A stretch of DNA of 64,000 bases from a virus, in the IMG/VR virus record IMGVR_UViG_3300036770_002724, positions 62,001 to 126,000 of that record. One strand, written 5' to 3'. This document shows, piece after piece, positions 60,801 through 64,000 of the stretch. A model generated the notes under the pieces. The model searched no databases and had not been told where the DNA came from. It saw nothing but the letters and a program-made list of their open reading frames with translations. A program made the translations under genes and the position numbers. Position 1 is the stretch's first letter, and each line of letters opens with the position of its first letter.

Positions 60801-61718
60801 TTCAGAACGGCGAACATGGCTGACATCTGGTTTGGCTTGAAAGCCCAGCGAGAAGAGGTTCTTCTAGTCTGTCTGGCCCACAAAGAAGGGTGGTTGACGG
60901 ACGATTCGTCCACAAGGACGGATTCGATCTACGCGCACTCAATCAAGAAGGCTCAGACTCAAAAGAACACGGCGGATCTACAGACGAAGGTAGTCAAAGA
61001 GTCTTGGCCTTGGACGCTCCCAGTAGACAGGAAGGGAGGGGCCGTCTGCAAATCCGATCCTTCGGTACTTGAGGTCAAAGGACCGACTCGGACTGCTAGG
61101 ATCTCGGTCGAGTCTGGAGACCATACCCACAAGTTCATCTGCGCTACAGGGACCTACTACGAGTTCGACCTTCTTCATGCCGTTCGAGACCTGAAGATAG
61201 AAGGGCTCTATGTTGACGTTGGGGCTAATACGGGGAACCATACGACGTTCTTCCGTCTGGAGTGCCCTTCGACTCGGGTGGTAGCTATCGAGCCCGACTC
61301 GGAAAACCTGGCCCATCTTTACAGGACGATCCGTCTGAACGACCTCGAAGAGTCCGTGGACGTGCGACCTGTCGCGATCCACCCGACGCTTTCTCGCGTT
61401 TCGATGGTCCAAGGTATCCCGAAAAACAAAGGGACCATGCGAATCGAAGGCGAGGGGGACATCGAGGCTCAGACCTTGGATCGTTGCCTGGAAGGTCTTG
61501 AACCCGCCTTGATCAAGATCGACGTCGAGGGCTTGCCCCTAGAAGTGCTTCGCTCTGGGAGGAGTATCGTCGAGCGTTGCCTTCCCGTGATTGTCTGCGA
61601 AGCCAATGATCACGAGGCTTCCTCGATAGACGCTTTCCTCGGTGATTTGGGGTACGAAAGAAACCCCAAGCGGTACTGCGCCACCGCGACTTGGATATGG
61701 CAGGCGAAGACCGGGTGA
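57804..61718 (+). CDS. Multi-domain glycosyltransferase-FkbM methyltransferase fusion (1304 aa)
   Basis: Four glycosyltransferase-like domains and one methyltransferase in a row. Domain 1 (1-210) has VFFVATTYRPTLLRQSL and a DDDD metal loop (LVMLADDDDIQ). A Pro-rich linker (255-305) follows. Domain 2 (312-545) has VAITTYNRPGPL, VIYDDGSDQ and FIQDDMRLC. Domain 3 (583-790) has SVLIAAYRADKW and LVRHDADDVM. Domain 4 (828-1070) has ITASMASIPGRREGL and HVICDDDLLYPSDF. Residues 1131-1304 are FkbM-type: YVDVGANTGNHTTFFR, VVAIEPDSE and LIKIDVEG. Each GT domain has a DxD-like site. The substrate (virion glycan, host glycan or modified DNA base) is unknown. Confidence 0.85.
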   Translation: MKTAVFFVATTYRPTLLRQSLKRLTRQRGVPSDWRIEVHVAGEPGDPGKGVVSNHPGTFYHDVGSRSVTDKLNSLLVATKSDLVMLADDDDIQSWDRAAEAIKAYENGAEWSCSGTCLYYDLHHDLLTRWTGVSAEGLIGTMASFATPLLQAVRGWPSVSRGKDGRLVARIRSLRRPVRFADLTVALGNKTICLQHDKNLWNRPLVPQGATDRRGRHAILGLGGIASNVALLGEDTVSLLTETAGELRSRKAESSSLPPPSPSQPPPPIPARISAYLPKAPAPFQAPAPPLSPAVLERPPRPAHPKESLGTVCDVHVAITTYNRPGPLADLLKDLVRERGDRKVHVVIYDDGSDQDYSEVRAFAISQGWLFRRSDSNRGKKGYYRTVSEALKEAERSQTDRFLFIQDDMRLCADFFSRVFDLWDQIQDPKKVSLYLLRDSNRSEIGTVCWTGFRSRVEGPVERTQWVDCNAFLFNRDFLDVLGAELRPIPESRWLKGDVLSSGVGQQLSLRLHHAGRGLYRSLLSYVSHSEGPSRMNPKIRKRVPMTTESFADEKVVQKARYSDKVTAPALPEAGRKSLPSAQTVSVLIAAYRADKWLIESVNSVLSQELPPGWNLEVLVGVDGCPETLAVAQTIEDRRFGVVSFPVNSGTYVTFNSLVPLSRGSILVRHDADDVMLPTRLHKMIRAFEDPEVGRVTTWVAEKNVYPEPLIESPSKGRKIRDGTWSYRRDVFENLLGGFLPWRCAADTEMDLRSRSLGVKSHIVCEYLYLRRSHPGQLTQTEETGYGSALRKDYAKRIDELIIEYAANKPKPVVPTRVEGVRLGGLFSDKITASMASIPGRREGLEKVVRSLLPQVDHLNVYLNETPSIPGIEYPHTPDFLRHPKITAIWSRDTPFGDRGDAGKFYWADEVQGYHVICDDDLLYPSDFVETLIAGVERYGRKAAVGFHGAVLTEPFTEYYRSRRVYHFQRSLDADAPVHVLGSGTLAYHTSALVLTREDFRTANMADIWFGLKAQREEVLLVCLAHKEGWLTDDSSTRTDSIYAHSIKKAQTQKNTADLQTKVVKESWPWTLPVDRKGGAVCKSDPSVLEVKGPTRTARISVESGDHTHKFICATGTYYEFDLLHAVRDLKIEGLYVDVGANTGNHTTFFRLECPSTRVVAIEPDSENLAHLYRTIRLNDLEESVDVRPVAIHPTLSRVSMVQGIPKNKGTMRIEGEGDIEAQTLDRCLEGLEPALIKIDVEGLPLEVLRSGRSIVERCLPVIVCEANDHEASSIDAFLGDLGYERNPKRYCATATWIWQAKTG

Positions 61719-61773
61719 GGATCGAGGAGGCGGGTCGGAGACTTCGCGATTTTCTTTATAGCCAAAGATAGAG

Positions 61774-62079
61774 GTGAGCAACCTTATCAGGCGCATCGCT
61801 TCGCGCTACATCCGAGCCGCCCGTTTCCGACGCGGGGATCTCGCGACTTACAAGGGTAAGACCTATCGGATCGGCTTCGCTGGTCCGACGAAGTTCGGGG
61901 ATCGGGCGAAGCTCGTGTTCCTCGACGGAAGCAAAGAGTTCTGGGTCGATCTTAGTCTCGTCTCTCCCGCAGAGGAGAGCGAGGAGCGCGTCTCCTGGGA
62001 GGAAGCCCAGCTTCTCGACGAAGACATGGGAATCTACCGGCCCGATAGCTACTACCGCAGCCGTTACCGCCGGGGCTGA
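61774..62079 (+). CDS. Small protein with RRIASRYIRAA leader
   Basis: A 101-residue protein, GTG start. Residues 1-18 are a basic amphipathic helix (NLIRRIASRYIRAARF). Residues 19-70 look like a small beta-barrel (GDLATYKGKTYRIGF ... AKLVFLDGSKEFWVDLSLVSP) resembling an SH3-like fold. The acidic and Arg/Tyr-rich tail ends the protein. The RIASRY string also occurs near the C-terminus of the metalloprotease at 6556-7500. Confidence 0.65.
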   Translation: MSNLIRRIASRYIRAARFRRGDLATYKGKTYRIGFAGPTKFGDRAKLVFLDGSKEFWVDLSLVSPAEESEERVSWEEAQLLDEDMGIYRPDSYYRSRYRRG

Positions 62080-62089
62080 TCCGACTTGA

Positions 62090-62455
62090 TCAGGCGTCGT
62101 AAGCGCCCTTCAGAAGCGCGATCTCCGTTCGGGCCTCTACCAAGGCTTTCTCGGCTTGTTCAGCCCGCCGCTTCCAGTCATCCGCGTCCACAGGGCTTGG
62201 TTCCGCACCCAGAAGGAAGGTCGCGAACCCTGGGGTATACTCCCCAACGTAGGCCCCTTGCTTGTTGGACGAGAAGTAGTCCTCGGCTTCTTCGTAAGAC
62301 ATGCCCTCATCAATGAGGATGCGGATGCACTTGTCCCGGTCGTACAAGGCCACGACGCTGGTGAACACCTCAACGTAACCGACCAAAGCCTCATCAAACC
62401 CGTCTGCGAACATTAGGTCCGGATGGATCTCTGCTAGGCGTTCTTTTCTGTTCAT
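62090..62455 (-). CDS. Conserved phage protein, 121 aa
   Basis: Contains FADGFDEALVGYVEVFTSVVALYDRDKCIRILIDEGMSYEEAEDYFSSNKQGAYVGEYTPGF, a pattern shared by many small phage proteins of unknown function (conserved FDxAxxG, KCIxxL, GAYVGExTP). The C-terminal 40 residues are a coiled coil (DDWKRRAEQAEKALVEARTEIALL). The start is coupled to the upstream gene by an ATGA overlap. Confidence 0.75.
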   Translation of the reverse strand: MNRKERLAEIHPDLMFADGFDEALVGYVEVFTSVVALYDRDKCIRILIDEGMSYEEAEDYFSSNKQGAYVGEYTPGFATFLLGAEPSPVDADDWKRRAEQAEKALVEARTEIALLKGAYDA

Positions 62456-62877
62456 GGTTCCTCCTCCCCGTCCAGGAGGCTCACGGGAGTCTCGGGTGTC
62501 TTGAGGTAGGTGCAGGCCATTGTGATAGCCTGCACGACTCCCATGAGGCTCTGACGGACCCGCTCTAGTTCCGCTCGAAGCTCCGGCATATCCCCTGTTG
62601 CCAGGGACCTGACGACCCGGGGCTGTTGCTTCATGTCATCCGAGGGGTACTCCATGAGCATGAAGACAGCATCCCCAGATTTCTCAATCTCGTTCATCGC
62701 CTCCAGCGTGACCGAGACGTTGACCTTGTAGCGCCATACTTGGACTTCGTAGCAGACTCCGCCAATGCGGTCCCACTTCTTCAGTCGCGACCCGGGAAAC
62801 AAGTCATTGAGCGCGACCTCTACGGCGTTGGGTCGGACCTTGATTTTCACCGGCTCCAACGGATCCAAGGTGTCCAT
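62452..62877 (-). CDS. Unknown soluble protein, 141 aa
   Basis: Starts MDTLDPLEPVKIKVRPNAVEV and has alternating strands (EVQVWRYKVNVSVTLEAMNEI) and a helical end (RAELERVRQSLMGVVQAITMACTYL). No family is recognised. The longer in-frame reading covers the next gene upstream and is rejected. Confidence 0.6.
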   Translation of the reverse strand: MDTLDPLEPVKIKVRPNAVEVALNDLFPGSRLKKWDRIGGVCYEVQVWRYKVNVSVTLEAMNEIEKSGDAVFMLMEYPSDDMKQQPRVVRSLATGDMPELRAELERVRQSLMGVVQAITMACTYLKTPETPVSLLDGEEEP

Positions 62878-62885
62878 TTCGCCCC

Positions 62886-63146
62886 CTACCCAGAGATCAT
62901 GCTGAAGACCAAGACAAGAAGCCCTGCAAAGAGCAGTAGCCCGCCTAGTCCTGAAGTCACAAGGGCGCGGATGATCTTCTGATCTTCCGCATCTTCGTCG
63001 ATGATCGGGTCGTTCCAAGACCGGAGGTGACTCATGGATCCCCTCCGGTTCGGTCGCTTCCGGTACACGGACGCTAGCTCGGATGCGATCACCGCGATGA
63101 CCAAAGTCAGTCCGAAGACTGAGAGGAGAAGCCCCAAGATGATCAT
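62886..63146 (-). CDS. Two-span membrane protein, 86 aa
   Basis: Membrane segments at about 2-22 (IILGLLLSVFGLTLVIAVIAS) and 66-85 (LGGLLLFAGLLVLVFSMI) flank an acidic/basic soluble part. It overlaps the LuxR-type gene by 4 bp. Function unknown; co-transcription with the regulator suggests a membrane-linked control or signalling role, but this is not shown. Confidence 0.65.
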   Translation of the reverse strand: MIILGLLLSVFGLTLVIAVIASELASVYRKRPNRRGSMSHLRSWNDPIIDEDAEDQKIIRALVTSGLGGLLLFAGLLVLVFSMISG

Positions 63147-63445
63147 GTCGTCTGGCGGGTGGCCAACTCGGTTGTCAGTTCTTCCGTCGAATAGAAGCTC
63201 AGAGGCGTGCGAAACATCCCCCTCTGGAACGAGAGGACGATAGCCTGGGGCGCGTTCACGGCACCCAGCTTCTCAAAGATCCGCGCGCGGTGTGCTTCGA
63301 CGGTCTTGACCGAGATCGACATCTTCTGTGCGATCTGGCTGTTTGTTTCACCCCCGGCGAGGCTCAAGAGAACCTCGGTTTCCCGAGGGCTCAAGTCTCG
63401 ACCCAAGAGCTTCTTTCGATCTGACGGCAACTCGACTTCGTTCAT
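63143..63445 (-). CDS. LuxR/GerE-type helix-turn-helix regulator
   Basis: A 100-residue protein with the LuxR DNA-binding domain at 18-62: LSPRETEVLLSLAGGETNSQIAQKMSISVKTVEAHRARIFEKLGA. The full set of family-invariant residues is present (E in PRE, LxxG, NxxIA, SxxTVxxHxxxIxxKL). There is no receiver or ligand domain, so it is probably a small stand-alone regulator. It is divergent from the ligase gene; promoter 63549-63582 lies between them. Confidence 0.85.
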   Translation of the reverse strand: MNEVELPSDRKKLLGRDLSPRETEVLLSLAGGETNSQIAQKMSISVKTVEAHRARIFEKLGAVNAPQAIVLSFQRGMFRTPLSFYSTEELTTELATRQTT

Positions 63446-63548
63446 GTCTTTTTTACTCCGTAGGCAGGAAACCATACCCGCCGCCGCTTTTCTACTCGAT
63501 CCAGGGCTTCTTTCAACCGTCCGGCCTGTCTTCGTTGGGCTTTTACGA

Positions 63549-64000
<452 letters not shown>

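Overview
The window is part of the genome of a large, GC-rich contractile-tailed phage (myovirus). The evidence is a tail sheath, tail tube, chaperone-like pair, tape measure and baseplate order on the + strand, plus a GH108-type endolysin and many small phage-only genes. The host cannot be named from the sequence; the endolysin type suggests a Gram-negative host. No terminase, portal or major capsid gene is in the window.

Layout. (1) 1-4.5 kb: virion-type structural genes, including a duplicated pair, with small genes between them. (2) 4.4-15 kb: an accessory region whose genes switch strand often. It holds a homing endonuclease, a zinc metalloprotease, an RNA ligase, a von Willebrand A protein, a methyltransferase-like protein and several unrelated proteins that share a 27-residue basic/leucine tag. 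A perfect 76-bp direct repeat flanks the first 3.1 kb of it. (3) 14.7-17.6 kb: GIY-YIG-type nucleases, a dCMP deaminase and a run of small, overlapping membrane or coiled-coil genes. (4) 17.6-46.5 kb: the tail and baseplate module, nearly all on the + strand: neck/completion-type proteins, a second homing endonuclease, an actin-like ATPase, a 1758-residue sheath, a 278-residue tube, chaperone candidates, a 963-residue tape measure, two paralogous baseplate proteins, a 1790-residue hub-like protein and a gp5/VgrG-like spike. A histone-H1-like gene lies on the opposite strand between sheath and tube. (5) 46.4-53.2 kb: a long minus-strand run of small genes (membrane proteins, flavodoxin-fold protein, helix-turn-helix and zinc-ribbon proteins). 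(6) 53.2-64 kb: endolysin, thymidylate kinase, a 1304-residue protein with four glycosyltransferase-like domains and a FkbM methyltransferase domain, a LuxR-type regulator and the start of an NAD-dependent DNA ligase.

Regulation. Five sites share TTGTGGCTAAA, then exactly 17 bp, then TAGCTA or TAGGAT. Four of them put the -10-like box only 4-7 bp before the start codon, which suggests a phage-specific promoter class giving leaderless mRNAs. Strong hairpins mark the ends of several transcription units. There is no gene-free stretch longer than 300 bp, and I saw no tRNA gene or CRISPR array.

The strongest candidate for an undescribed system is the shared tag. It precedes otherwise unrelated proteins and in three cases ends in L-x-E-A, which matches the T4 prohead-protease consensus. 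This suggests a capsid-targeting signal that packages accessory proteins into the virion. That reading is inference.
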